64,000 nt of DNA from Megascapheus bottae (taxonomy: Eukaryota; Chordata; Mammalia; Rodentia; Geomyidae): the NCBI GenBank assembly GCA_024803745.1, contig JANJXV010000040.1, positions 2,436,257 to 2,500,256 on the forward strand, read 5' to 3'. The first letter of the stretch is position 1. Each line of letters begins with the position of its first letter. Shown here one piece after another: positions 22,898 through 34,525 of the stretch. The translations under genes and the position numbers were made by a program. Below the pieces are notes generated by a model that worked only from the letters and a program-made list of their open reading frames with translations, had not been told where the DNA came from and did no database searches.

Positions 22898-24947
22898 CCA
22901 GTCAGATGCTCTTAGTTCAGCCATTTTGTTGAGAACGGTGAGCCCAGCCTTCCCCCACTGCACAGCCATCTCCCTTGTCCCCACTGCTCTCCCCACACCA
23001 TCACCGCACTCCCCTTCTCTGTGATCCGTGACGACCCCCGTGTGCCCCGAGTCCCCTTTCCCCATGCTTCTTGCGTGTGTGTGTGTGCTGTGCTTCTGAC
23101 GTCGTGGGGTGTGGGTTTTGTGGCTTCTTTTCTTTTGGGATGTGTTGATGGTCACCTTTCTCCTGTCTTCCTTTACATATATTTAATTAATTTCTTTATT
23201 TTTGTTGGTCGCGGGGCTTGAACTTGGCCTGGGCGCTGTCCCTGAGCTCTTCCGCTCAAGGCTACCGCCCTACCCTCGAGCCAAGCCTCATTTCCCATTG
23301 TTTTAGAGTTAATTGGAGATAAGAGTCTCAGGTCCTTTTGTGCTTGGGCCAGCTTTGAACCTCGATCCTCAGATCTCAGCCTCTTGAGTAGCTAGGTTAC
23401 AGGTATGAGCACCCAGCACTGACTTCATTTTTTAAAACCCCGAAAAGCACCGTTTTCTCACTCCTTTACCATCCAAGTGCAGGTCCTAACGTCCACAGAG
23501 AAAACCTCCATTAGAAACAGGGCTCACGCCGGCATCCTAGCTACTCAGGCCAGCCCAGTCCAGGTATAAAGCAAAATCAGTGCAGGAAAAAAAAAAAAAA
23601 GGTTAAGCTCACTCCCACTGCCACCAGGATAAAAGAAACGCACGGGAAGAGGAAGAGCCAGCCTCGGGGCGGGCTTCACTGCGGCCATTCTGTGTTCCGC
23701 TCTCACCCGCAAATGCCAGGTGCCATCAGGCGCTGACCTCTCACCTCAGACCCTAACGCGACACAGTGGCGGGAGGCGGGTGCTGTAACCTGTGTGCGGA
23801 AGCCACGTTGGACAGAGCACATCCTTTACGGAAAGGGTCCTTCCTCCCTCTTGAGATTAGGCGGTGGCTTCTCCACTAGGTGGGTCACTCCAGAGACAGG
23901 GGCCAAGGCGCAGATAAGGGCATTGCACTTACCTGACACGGCTACTGTATTCCAGAGGGGCCGTTTATGGGCAGATGTGCGGACTGCTGGTGGAGCTGGC
24001 TCACATACCTCCAAATGGTGCTGTGACTTTGTTTTTGGTTTGTTTAACCATTTCTCTCTGGCGGGACACAAAAGGCCAAATATTCTGGCTGTTGCATGAA
24101 ATGGGTTTTTGATCCTGGATAGAAATTGAAATACAGTTGCATCTAGCTTGTCTAGACAGGCCCCACATTCTATAGGCCTAAACCCTGAACTCAGACCTCC
24201 AAGTAAACCCAAGACAGCGCTCTGTGGCCTCCATAAAAGACTCGATGCCACTGTTGAAAGTCATAAATAGCAAGACCCCTTTCTGTGGCCCCGAATGTCC
24301 TTGAGCTCCCCAGCCAGGAGGTGAGGCCCAGGTATCCTAATAAAAATGGCGGCCCAGTGGCTTGCCCCCCGGCACAGCCCCAGGCCAGAACCCTGCCAGC
24401 CAGAATGGGCGGCCCTGGACAGTGCTGTGTGGCCCCTCTGAGTCCCGTGTACTGCAGCTAAGACCCGGCGTGACCTCAGCACTCCAGTGCCAGGCCGGCA
24501 GTGGGCCCTCAGGGGTGAAGGACAGAAAAGACGTGCAGAGCAGAACCAGTGCTGAGACCCTCAGGCATGGCGGAGAGCCAGGGGCTCGGTGTCCTGCAAG
24601 GGTTTTTCGGTCCCTTTGGGAAAGGAGACCACAGCCTCTGTGAGTAGATGTGGGAGCTGGGCCGGGTAACCAGCTCCCTTCAGATGGGACAGTCCCTTTG
24701 TCACCTACTTACATGACGTGAAGAAGAGGGGGTTTTCATCCTGGGTCCCCTCCACTATATGGAGTTTTCTCCCCGAGATCAATACGCTCGGCCAGCACCC
24801 CCTGCCCCACTCTGCGCGCCATTACAACTCCGGAGTTTGCGATAGTGATCGCGGGAGCTTGGTCTCTGGTCCGTTGTCTTTGACGCTGGCAGAATATTTG
24901 CACGTCTCCTTTCCGCTCGACCTTGACTCTCCCCTCCCCTCCCTCAG
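22898..24947 (+). other. ERC1: UTR of the alternative exon and ERC1 intron
   Basis: Sequence after the GIWA stop holds a B1-type SINE at 23,201-23,425 and otherwise unique DNA. I could not identify a clear poly(A) signal for the short isoform. Confidence 0.6.
23201..23425 (-). mobile_element. B1-headed dimeric SINE
   Basis: Inverted right monomer (GGGGCTTGAACTTGGCCTGG) followed by inverted B1 (TTTGAACCTCGATCCTCAGA). Confidence 0.88.
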
Positions 24948-25136
24948 ATCATCCAGCCCCTGTTAGAACTTGACCAAAACAGAAGCAAGTTGAAGTTGTA
25001 CATTGGACACCTGACAGCCCTCTGCCATGACCGAGACCCCCTCATCCTTCGTGGACTCACGCCACCAGCCTCCTACAGCACGGACGATGACCAGGCAGGG
25101 TGGGAGAACCAGCTGCGTGAGATGACCCAGGGGCAG
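24948..25136 (+). CDS. ERC1: ERC1 coding exon, long C-terminal isoform
   Basis: The 189-bp exon (63 codons) begins IIQPLLELDQNRSKLKLYIG and ends ...WENQLREMTQGQ. The acceptor has a long pyrimidine tract ending CCCTCAG, and the donor is CAG|GTGAGT at 25,137. It is used by the ubiquitous ERC1 isoform in place of the GIWA exon. The end of the exon (AGWENQLREMTQGQ) looks somewhat diverged from the AAWENELQKMTRGQ that I recall from other mammals. Confidence 0.93.
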
Positions 25137-26588
25137 GTGAGTCGGCCCTGGCCTCTGGCCCTGTGCGCCGGCCTTGGGCAGGGCTGGGTAGTGAGGGCTG
25201 CGGAAGTGTGCGGCTCCCGAGGGCATTTCTGAATTGGTGTATCATTCCAAGCGGGTTTCTCACATCCACCCTGTGGGGTTCCCTCTCCTCCCCGAGGGAA
25301 GGCTGTGAGGAGTAAGGAGCCCCGCGGACTCCTCCGCCAAGGCCACTGTTAACCTGCTCTGGGTGGACGCCGTGGTGTCTGGGGCTCCCGAAACCCCAGC
25401 CTTGAGCTGTTTACCTCCTCACGTCTCTCCAGGGCCCTTCCTGGTGGGGTGGGAGTCATCCCGCGCTCTCTACCTCTCCACGTGTGAAGCGACACATCTG
25501 GAACTCCTAGATTATTGTCTTTTTGTAAGGTAAAAATAAGATGGCGCGTGTGCGATTTGTTTTAATCTTTAAATTTCTAGCATCTCCTGGCGTTTCCACA
25601 AAGCTCTCCAGTTCTGGCTGTGTAGCTGCTGTTGTTGTTGTTCGGTCTCTACGTAGCCATGTAAAAGAGAGCAGGCCAGAACAACTTAGGCACGCTCTCC
25701 TTCACTCCGCAGGCCTAGTTTGGGGATGGAAGCTACTTGAAAAGCCAGGGAGAGCATAAGGAACTTTCTCATGTCCTTAAGAACATCAGGAAGCTGGGTA
25801 CGGGGGCTCTCGCCTATCATCCTAGCTACTCAGGAGGCTGAGGTCTGAGGATCGAGGTTCAAGGCCAACCCAAGCACAAAAAAGGTTCTGAGGCTCTTAT
25901 CTCCAGTTAACCTCTAAAAAATGGGAAGTGGGGCTTCGCTCAGGGCAGGGCCCTAGCCTTGAGCTGAAGAGTTCAGGAACAGCACCCAGATTCAGAGTTC
26001 AAGCCCCAAGATCTCCCCCCCCAAAAAAAAACCCCCAAAACAGCATGAAGGCCACATGCCCAGTCTAACTCAGGAGACCAAAAAGGAAACAGTACGTCCA
26101 GCTCTGCCAGTGGTGACCACACCGTGCCACAGGAAAAACAAGCAGAGGTTCACCTGGGGTGCCCGGTGTGATCCAGGGCTGCGTCTGAGGGCAGAGCCCG
26201 CGGGCCGTGCAGGGCCTCACGGGAAGACACCGGGATCGCGTGAGAAGCTGCTCCCTTGCACTCCTCTCGCCAGTCGTGTTGCTTCATGAATCACCACACC
26301 TTTATGACGGGGAGTTTCGCTGTTTCACGTGTGTGCACGGTGTATTTCAGACATTTCGCCTCCTCCCCGCTGTAGTAACCCATTGCTCAGTGAACCCCTA
26401 GTTACCAAGTGGATAAATTCAAGACTAGCACCACAGAGCCCCGCTCACCTCTTCAGCCTTGCTGTTGTGGCCATGGGTCCCTGGAGGCGTTCCCTGGAAA
26501 GCGTCTCCCGAGGGGGCCACCGTCCCCCCACCCCATCCCGGGGACTCGGCCTTGGGTGTGAAGCCGCCTCCTCGCCTTTGCCTTTCAG
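25137..26588 (+). other. ERC1: ERC1 last intron
   Basis: It contains one B1-type SINE at about 25,791-26,040. The rest is unique. Confidence 0.85.
25791..26040 (+). mobile_element. B1-headed dimeric SINE
   Basis: AGCTGGGTACGGGGGCTCTC head to TTCAAGCCCCAAGATC and a C/A-rich tail. Confidence 0.88.
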
Positions 26589-26726
26589 CTCCAGAGCGCG
26601 CTGGAGAAAGGCGAGCAGGACAACGCGGACCTGCAGGAGTTCGCCAACGCCATTCTTCAGCAGATCGCCGACCACTGCCCCGACATCCTGGAGCAGGTGG
26701 TCAACGCCCTGGAGGAGTCCTCCTGA
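26589..26726 (+). CDS. ERC1: ERC1 last coding exon, long isoform
   Basis: The exon encodes LQSALEKGEQDNADLQEFAN and ends ILEQVVNALEESS with TGA at 26,724-26,726. The acceptor is TTTGCCTTTCAG. This region resembles the FIP-RBD domain that gives the long ERC1 isoforms Rab binding (Rab6, as in Rab6IP2). The phase is 0 and it joins the previous exon in frame. Confidence 0.93.
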   Translation, partial: LQSALEKGEQDNADLQEFANAILQQIADHCPDILEQVVNALEESS

Positions 26727-28210
26727 CCCCGCAGGGACAGAGCGCCCACGAGCCTCGGCCCCACCCACCTGCCCCGAGGAGAAGCGTGAGTCAGTCCCGC
26801 CGTCCCTGCGCCCGCGCCCGCTCTGCCTTTCCGCCGTCAGTGTTGTCTGAGGGGCCTCAGAGACAGCTGGTGCTTCCTCCCAGGAGGGAGGAGGAGGAGC
26901 GCACCCCACCTTCTCCTCTGGGGGCCAGCGTCCTGCCTGTGAGAAGATGGCTGGCCCTGGGCTCAGGTGGTCCTCCTGCAGAATGCTCTCTGCTCCTCCC
27001 ACTCTGGGCTCCAGAAAACGCTGCCCTTGGGGTCGGACTGGCTCCTCTTGGACCCCCCCAGAGTGCTCCCCACTGCCCCCCACTGCCCCCGCCCCTGGCT
27101 CTGTGCCAGGCTCCTCCGCTCTTCCAGGGAGAGGGGCGGCATGGGTGCATGGAGTCGTCAGGACGTTTGCTGCCCCGCCTGAGGTGTGGGGGGCTGGAAG
27201 GCAGTGGGCAGCACCTCATGGGGGTCAGTGGGGAAGGCTTGGGGGCCCCCCCCGCCGCCCTGGACAACACCAGGAGCCCCTCCCTCACCTGCACCCGCCA
27301 TGGAGCTGGGCTGGCCGGGGACAGCGGTCACACTGGGGATGCTGGACATGGATGGGACCCCCGTCCAGTGAGACGCCAGGCAGAGGAACGGGCACCTGCC
27401 CCCCCACCGCCCGCAGCCAGGACGCCCAGTGCAGCCACGCTGCTGCCCCCATCGTGAGCTGGCAGCAGGATGAAGGATTCTGGGGGCCGTGGGGCCCCGT
27501 GGCTGGGCCACCGTGGCCGCCTTGGCGCTGGAGGGCAGGGCGGTGTGGCTCCCAGCACCCCAGCCTCCTGCCAAGCCGTGAAGACATGGGGTGGGGGGTG
27601 CCCGGGCCGCCCTGCCCTCTGCCGCCAGCCCACAGCCCAGCACGCGTCCACCCCTCCCTGCTGTCCTCCCGGCCGGAACACGCTGCTGTGTGGACGTGAC
27701 CCCCCCCCCTGGCCCCCGGCCCCCACGCACCGTGTCCAGAACACCAGTGACCCCCAGGCTCCGAGCAGAGGGGACAGGGGCACGCACGCGTGGGGCCTCC
27801 ATCACTGCCAGTCCGGCGCTGCTCAGGAAGTGACCCCGGAACCTGCCGGCCGCCGGGCCGCACCCACCCAGCGCCTCCCCGAAATCCTTCTGAACAAAAT
27901 GGCTGTCTACCTACTCTTTTTAAGCAAAAACTCTTTGCGACTTTTTAGTGTCAACACCGTAACCACGTGTGTCCTCTTTCCGATGTGTGTGGCGCGCGCC
28001 GTGTGGCCTTGTCTTAGGTGTATCTCTCCTCCTGCCCCTTTCGGGGGAGCCGCCGTCTTAGGGGTTAACTTGGGGCGTGGATCTCTGTCCCACCCCCCTC
28101 CTCCTTCGTCCCTGCTCGTCGATGTTGTCCGTGTGGCGCAGAGAGTTGGGGCAGTTACGTTGTGTCCGTTGTGGAGAATATGAAACTATTAAAAAGTAGT
28201 TGTAGACCTG
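26727..28210 (+). other. ERC1: ERC1 3' UTR with poly(A) signal
   Basis: The GC-rich sequence after the stop changes near 27,890 to an AT-richer stretch of conserved-UTR type (AAAATGGCTGTCTACCTACT and onward). A canonical variant poly(A) signal ATTAAA lies at 28,188-28,193, so cleavage is expected around 28,205-28,215. Another AT-rich patch at about 28,930-29,065 with long T/A runs could be a distal UTR end, but it has no AATAAA. The overlapping long open frames here are GC-driven. Confidence 0.7.
28188..28193 (+). terminator. ERC1: Poly(A) signal ATTAAA of ERC1
   Basis: The hexamer sits about 1.46 kb past the ERC1 stop. GT-rich sequence (TTGTGTCCGTTGTGG) lies just before it, and TAGTTGTAGACC follows. 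Confidence 0.65.
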
Positions 28211-30489
28211 AAAAAGCTTAAAGAGCTGTGTTTCGAGAATGCAACCCAGTCACGTTATGAAGGAACTCAAGCTCCAGGGCAGCCAGACGTCCCCCACATC
28301 GGCCACGGAGGCCCGAAGCCCAGCCCCTGGCCCCAGAGTGGCAGGAACCCGCTGTACCTGCTCAGGGCCTCTGGGCAGAAAGACTCACAAGTTGGTGACC
28401 CCCCTCCCAAACCACCCTCCCCCATGTTGGTCCCAGCCCAGCGTGCCTAATGCTGCGTGGTAGCCCCGGCTCCCCCTGAGCCGCCGCCTGGCACCACAGG
28501 CCCCCTCCTGCCCACTCGGTGCTATGTCATCCACCACGCCGTCCAGGCCAGCGCTTGTCCTCAGAGCTCGGCTCCGTCCGACTTAAGACCCCGGATTCTC
28601 GCCCTGGAAGCATCTTACACCCCAGACCCTGGGCCCAGAGTGGTCATGATCGGGAAGGGAAGTGACCAGGGCCCCTGAGGCTGAGAATCCAGCCCTGGGG
28701 TTGGCTCGGGCTCTCGACCTCACCCTCCCCTCCACACCCCACCAGTATTGCACCCATCCTGGGGCAGCCAGACTTCCAGGGGCACCTGGAGCTTGGAGTC
28801 TGCTCCATACGGGGCATGTTGCACATTGCTGGAGAGCTGGGGGCCGCCGGCAGCTGGCTCCCTGTAGCTTGAGTCCCTTCGGGTGAGTGTGGCAGGGCGG
28901 CAGGTGGGGAGGCCCCTGACCGGCTGGCATCACAGAAACAGTGTGTTCTGCTCAACTTTGCCTTGATAATTATTGTAAACACTTTGTTCGGTTTTCTTCT
29001 TTTTTTTTTTTTAAATTCACAAACTAAATCCATCAGGAAATTATAAAGTTATTTAAAAACAGTGTGCCGTGTCATTCTTTCCCGTCTCACCCTGTCTGAC
29101 CGTCCCTGACACAGGCGTCTTGTGGGAGGCAGGAAATGAAGGGAGAGGCCTCTTGTCACTAAGAGGGCAGCCTGAGGCCAGTGTGCCGGGGTGTGTGGGG
29201 GGGTCCAGCCCACAGCAGAAGAATCCGCCCGGTAGGTCCCACACGCTCCCCAGTGACCAAAGACCATTTCCGCTGTGCCAGGCCTGTGCCCTAGAGCTGG
29301 GGACACGCCTGCCACCTGCCCGCACCCATGAGTGGAGGGCCCTGTACCCCAGTGGGCGTGTACTGACACACTAGCCCAGGGGCAGGAAGCACAGGCCCAG
29401 CAGCTCGTGCCACATTGCGGGAGGCCACATTTTGGGAGTCTTCATTAGAAAGCGGTGGACTCCTGTGTCAAAGCTCTGCGGCCCCTGGGGTACACTCCAC
29501 GCTGTCGGGAAGTGGAGCCAGGGGAGCAGGGGAGGAAAGAAAACGCAGAAAAACAAAACCAGCACACCGCGTCCGTGTAGAGCTGAAGTGGGATGCCACG
29601 GTGACCACAGAGGCAGGAGACAGGCATCCCCCGCCCGAGAACAGGAGCGGGGTAGGAAGCAGGGTCACGGGAAACTCCAGCCCCCCCCCCCCAAGTTCAA
29701 GCACAGGACTGACAGGTCCAAGTCCCTGCCCGGCCTCCGACACACCTGTCACCTGAGCGGAGCCTCCCCTGCCTCCACCAAAGTGGCTCAAGACCAATGT
29801 CAGTGAGCAGGTCCTGAGTTCAAGCCCCAGGACCACAAAAGAAAAGAGAAAAAGGCAGTCCAGGAGCCGTCCTGGCCGCCGTCCTGGCCGCCGCCCTGCG
29901 GTGCCCGGAGCAGAGCCGGCCCAGACCCAGCCTGAGCCAGTGAGGGGCCTGGAGGGGGCGGGGCCTGAGCTGAAGTGGGGGATCCGGGGCTGGGCGGAGG
30001 CGTGGCCATAAGGGTGGGGATCTGGAGTTATGGGTGGAGTCAGAAGATGAGGAGCCTGAACTGTGGTCCTGGAGGGCAGGGCCCGTCTGGAGGGCGGGGC
30101 GGGTGGGCAGGGCCCAGGGTAGAGGTGTGGCCGGAGGATGGGAGGGACCTGTCTGGGGGCGGGGTCTGTCTGGAGGGGCGGGGCCAGATGGCGGGCGGGA
30201 TCCTGTAGAGGCGGGGCCTGTCTGGAGGGGCGGGGCCGGGAGGTGGGCGGGACCCTGTAGAGGCGGGGTCTGTCTAGAGGGCGGGGTCGGGGTGGGCGGG
30301 GCCGTCTGGAGGGCGGGGCCGGAGGATGGATGGGGCCTATCTGGGGGCGGGGCCGGAGGGTGGGCGTGACCTGCCTGGGACCGGGTCTGTCTGGAGAGCG
30401 GGGCGGGTGGGCAGGGCCTTATGGGGCGGGGCCAGTCTAGAGGGGCGGGGCCGGAGGGTGGGCGGGGCCGGAGGGTGGGCGGGGCCCGG
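28211..30489. other. Intergenic, GC-rich, downstream of ERC1
   Basis: No gene is supported. Contents are the AT-rich patch at 28,930-29,065, a SINE-tail remnant near 29,800-29,840, and from about 30,030 an irregular G-rich tandem region leading into the CpG island. Confidence 0.6.
30030..30485 (+). repeat. Degenerate GGGCGGGGCC-rich tandem repeat
   Basis: Short units built from GGGGCGGGGCC, GGAGGGTGGGCGG and CTGTCTGGAGG recur about every 30-45 bp with many changes. They give dense GC-box (Sp1-type) sequence just upstream of the CpG island. The unit is irregular and the borders are approximate. Confidence 0.65.
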
Positions 30490-30960
30490 CTCACCGGTCC
30501 GCTCCGCTCACCCCGCGCTCCCAGCACTGGGATCAGCGCCCGCAGCCAACTTGGGCCGAGCCGTGGGTCCCGCAGCCCAGCCCGGCGCGCAGGACGCCGT
30601 GGGCGCCGACTCCTCCCGCTGGGCCGGCGCTCCCAGGCCCCGGGACCCCGGAGGCAGAGTCCGGGGCGGCGGTCCCCGGTCCTCCCGGGTCCTCCCCGGT
30701 CCTCCCGACCGCCTCGAGCACCGCGGCGACCCCGGGCCCGCGGGCCTGACCCGCCCGGCGGCGGCGGTGGCGGGACGCGCAGGTGAGCGCGGGGGCGCGG
30801 GGACCCCTCGGCCCGGGCGGCTCGGGCGGGGCCTCGGCCGGCCGGGGGCGCGCGGGCTCCGGGGCGGGGGCTCCGGGGGTCCCCGGCGTGGCGCGCTGCA
30901 GCCCGGACGTCCCGTGTCCGGTCACCCGAGGGGGCTGTGGGGTGAACGGGGGCCCGGCAG
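30490..30960 (+). promoter_or_regulatory. Orphan CpG island with + strand splice donor
   Basis: CpG density is very high. The + strand has a strong 5' splice site GCGCAG|GTGAGCG (donor GT at 30,783-30,784), suggesting a noncoding or 5'-UTR exon ending at 30,782. An acceptor-like CGCTCCCAG ends at 30,524, so the exon could instead be internal. No coding sequence is recognised. By synteny it could be a distal WNT5B first exon or a lncRNA promoter; this is a guess. Confidence 0.55.
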
Positions 30961-30966
30961 GGGCTG

Positions 30967-31957
30967 CCAGGCCCAAGCCTGCCCCCCCCATGTCAGTCCA
31001 GGCCCAAGCCTGCCCCCCCATGTCAGTCCAGGCCCAAGCCTGCCCCCCCTCCAGGTCAGTCCAGGCCCAAGCCTGCCCCCCCTCCAGGTCAGTCCAGGCC
31101 CAAGCCTGCCCCCCCCATGTCAGTCCAGGCCCAAGCCTGCCCCCCCATGTCAGTCCAGGCCCAAGCCTGCCCCCCCCCATGTCAGTCCAGGCCCAAGCCT
31201 GCCCCCCCATGTCAGTCCAGGCCCAAGCCTGCCCCCCCTCCAGGTCAGTCCAGGCCCAAGCCTGCCCCCCCATGTCAGTCCAGGCCCAAGCCTGCCCCCC
31301 CCATGTCAGTCCAGGCCCAAGCCTGCCCCCCCATGTCAGTCCAGGCCCAAGCCTGCCCCCCCCATGTCAGTCCAGGCCCAAGCCTGCCCCCCCATGTCAG
31401 TCCAGGCCCAAGCCTGCCCCCCCTCCAGGTCAGTCCAGGCCCAAGCCTGCCCCCCCTCCAGGTCAGTCCAGGCCCAAGCCTGCCCCCCCCATGTCAGTCC
31501 AGGCCCAAGCCTGCCTCCCTCCAGGTCAGTCCAGGCCCAAGCCTGCCCCCCCTCCAGGTCAGTCCAGGCCCAAGCCTGCCCCCCCTCCAGGTCAGTCCAG
31601 GCCCAAGCCTGCCCCCCCCATGTCAGTCCAGGCCCAAGCCTGCCCCCCCATGTCAGTCCAGGCCCAAGCCTGCCCCCCCCCATGTCAGTCCAGGCCCAAG
31701 CCTGCCCCCCCATGTCAGTCCAGGCCCAAGCCTGCCCCCCCTCCATGTCAGTCCAGGCCCAAGCCTGCCCCCCCTCCATGTCAGTCCAGGCCCAAGCCTG
31801 CCCCCCCTCCAGGTCAGTCCAGGCCCAAGCCTGCCCCCCCTCCAGGTCAGTCCAGGCCCAAGCCTGCCCCCCCTCCAGGTCAGTCCAGGCCCAAGCCTGC
31901 CCCCCCTCCAGGTCAGTCCAGGCCCAAGCCTGCCCCCCCTCCAGGTCAGTCCAGGCC
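30967..31957 (+). repeat. C-rich minisatellite, unit about 27-31 bp
   Basis: About 35 copies of a unit with the core CAGGCCCAAGCCTGCCCCCC followed by either CATGTCAGTC or CTCCAGGTCAGTC. The C run varies from 6 to 8, changing unit length. The CTCCAGGTCAGT subtype dominates the 3' end. The - strand is G-rich. Open frames in several frames (up to 577 codons) come from the repeat. Confidence 0.97.
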
Positions 31958-32539
31958 CCATGGCCAGCGGCCCCCGCCCGACTGGAGGGGGAGGCTGGAC
32001 TCTGGCTTCCCTGGGTTCAGTCCTGTCATTCGGAGGCCAGGGCAGGAGACCTTCCATGACAGAGGTCCCTCGGCAGCCCACTCCTGTCCTCCTACCCAGC
32101 TGGGGCAGGACAGCCCGTGGGACTCGGCAGGGGTGGAGCGCCAGCCTTGAGGGACAGCGCCCAGGTCCCGAGTTCACGCCCTGCCCACACACAAACACGC
32201 ATGCACACACGTGCACGCACACGGAGGACACGTAACGAACACGCTGAGGGTGCCCAGGGGACCTGCAAGCAGCTCCTGTCCGTGTCCTGCTCCCCCAGGC
32301 TCTGTCTGAGTGTGCGGACGGGTGTGAAGGCGTGAACAGTGTCTGTGTGTGCACGCGCCCCTGTCCGGGTCCTTCTTTAGTGCACAGGATTGTTGTAACA
32401 CCCCGGGCATCCTTTGGCTTCCAAACAAACTTCTGCTGTTTTATTCATTTTTTTCTCTCTCTCCAGGAAGCACTAAGTTACATGGATTCCTTGGGACAGG
32501 GCCTGTGGCTCGCCTCTTATTCCCAGCCCCAACGATAAT

Positions 32540-32540
32540 T

Positions 32541-32571
<31 letters not shown>
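32540..32571 (+). repeat. (ATC)n microsatellite
   Basis: Ten ATC triplets. Confidence 0.95.
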
Positions 32572-32787
32572 GAGTTCAGTGTCAGTACTGTGGTGACGAT
32601 GCTGGCCTGGGGTTTACCGGCCACCTACCTGTGTGTTCTTACTCCCGTGACCAGTGGAGTGGAGCCTCCCGTGACACTCGCTGGCCGGCCATACTCTGGC
32701 ATCCGAGGTGGAGTGGTGGGAGAACTTCGAGTGACAGAACAGTCCTCGTTCTCTGAGAAGGAACCAGTGGGAACAAGAAAGCTTCGT

Positions 32788-32935
32788 GTCCAACCGCGTG
32801 GCTCACACCCACAAGCCCAGCTACCTGAGAGGCGGAGGTCTGAGGATCGAGGTTCCAGGCTAGCCCGGGCTTCTAGGTAAGTCCATGAGACTCTCATCTC
32901 CATTGAACCGCCGAAAAGTCTGCGGGCCGCCCCGG
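32788..32935 (+). mobile_element. B1 SINE head
   Basis: CAACCGCGTGGCTCACACCC to TCCATTGAACCGCCGAAAAG; the right monomer is missing. Confidence 0.75.
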
Positions 32936-32986
32936 AGCTTTTTATTTTTATTTTATTTTTATTTATTTATTTATTTATTTTTTTTG

Positions 32987-33171
32987 CCAGTCCTGGGCTT
33001 GAGCTCAGGGCCTGAGCACTGTCCTTGGACTTTCTCAAGGCTAGAGCTCTACCACTTGAGCCTCAGCACCACTTCTGGCTTTTTTCTATGTATGTGGTAC
33101 CGAGGAATCGAACCCGGGTCTTCATGCATGCTAGGCAAGCACTTTAACCACTAGGCCAAACTCCCGGCCCC
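32987..33171 (-). mobile_element. IDL-Geo SINE, full length
   Basis: Inverted full copy with (TTTA)n tail. Confidence 0.93.
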
Positions 33172-33189
33172 TTATTTTATTTTTTTTTC

Positions 33190-33356
33190 ACAGGCTGGTG
33201 CTCTACCACTTAAGCCGCAGCCCCACTTGCAGCATTTTGCTTGGTTATTTGGAGACAAGAGTCTCACAGACTTTCCCTGCCCAGGCTGGCTTTGAACCGA
33301 GATCCTCAGATCTCCTGTACAGCTGCGATAACAGGCGTGAGCCACTGGCGCTCAAC
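33190..33356 (-). mobile_element. B1-headed SINE, partial
   Basis: GGCTGGCTTTGAACCGAGAT and GGCGTGAGCCACTGGCGC, inverted B1. Confidence 0.85.
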
Positions 33357-33749
33357 TCCTTTAGATTTGATGACTTCCGGTGGGCAATAAACGCACTGTA
33401 CTCCCTTTATAATAATAAAAAGTGACGCTCCTAAACTTGAAAAACACCGCTGCATAAACTGTCTATAATATCGTAATTACAGGTTTCCGTGTAATAATTC
33501 TATGCCGCATGACATATAATAACAGATGTGCGGATATTAATGTTGTCAGAGGATGTCTCATCACGGCCGCTGCTGTCCGGGCTCTGTTCCCTCCGTGTAG
33601 GTGGGCTTCGTGCTGGCCTCTGCCCACCAGGAGAGACGGAGACCAGGGCCTCCCCGGACTGGCAGCGCTGCCCTCTGCTGGCCACACAGGGGACTGCGGG
33701 TGGCAAACACACCCAGGGCTTCACCTGAACTCTACTCCACCCTCCTTCT

Positions 33750-33826
33750 GGTGTGGTGGTAGAGCACTAGCTTTGAGTGAGAGGGTCAGGCACAGCACCC
33801 AGGCCCCGAGTTCAAGCCCCAGGCTT

Positions 33827-33885
<59 letters not shown>
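33750..33885 (+). mobile_element. SINE right monomer with (AC)n tail
   Basis: GTGTGGTGGTAGAGCACTAG to CGAGTTCAAGCCCCAGG, then 28 AC units at 33,829-33,885 in place of an A tail. Confidence 0.75.
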
Positions 33886-33887
<2 letters not shown>

Positions 33888-34339
33888 CACTTGGTTGACA
33901 GCTTAGCTCCCCCTCTCAGGCCTGGGACAGTTCGATTTCCTGGCGAAGCTGCTGTCTGCTGGCCGGACGCTGGGCCCGAGGTCAGAAGAGGAGGTGGCCG
34001 AGTCCCCAGGGCTGGGCTGTCTATTGTGCGAGGGCACGGGCTTACAGCGTGCGGAAGTGCCCGGCCTAGGGCCTCGGGCCCTCGCTCCCAGCGGGGTGAT
34101 CAACAGGACCAGGATGACCCCCTGAGCCCTCCCCAGCCATTCCCCAACCTGCCTGGGCCCCCAGCTCCCCCACCACCCAGCCCGCACAGCCACACTCACG
34201 CCCACATACCAGCCTCTGTGATTATCCAGGACTCCAGGCTGAGGAACCTGTGCCCAACACGGGATCTCCCCAGGAGAGGGACGGGTGGACGTCTGGGGAC
34301 AGTGTCCCTGACCACCCCTCCTGCCCCGGCCCACCTGTG

Positions 34340-34525
34340 TGTGTGTACAGACCTTGAGCTTGTGTGTTCAAGGCTGGTTCTCTAACCCTTAGGCCACACC
34401 TCCACTGCAGGCTTTGTTTGTTTGGTCCAGAGGAGATGAGAGACTTTGGGACTTTGCCCTGCAGGGCTTTGAACTGAGATCCTCAGATCCCAGACCCCCA
34501 GTAGCCCAGATTACAGGTGTTCCTG
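34340..34525 (-). mobile_element. B1-headed SINE, old
   Basis: Inverted: CAAGGCTGGTTCTCTAACCC and GGCTTTGAACTGAGATCCTC. Confidence 0.7.

Noticed and set aside
26445..27863. Several 150-330-codon frames on both strands over the ERC1 last exon and 3' UTR
   Set aside because: High GC content makes stops rare. The only conserved frame is the ERC1 exon ending at 26,726.
30326..32235. Three overlapping + strand frames (577, 455 and 372 codons) of Pro/Gln/Ala-rich repeats
   Set aside because: All three frames of one minisatellite are open and indels between units shift frame, so none is under coding constraint.
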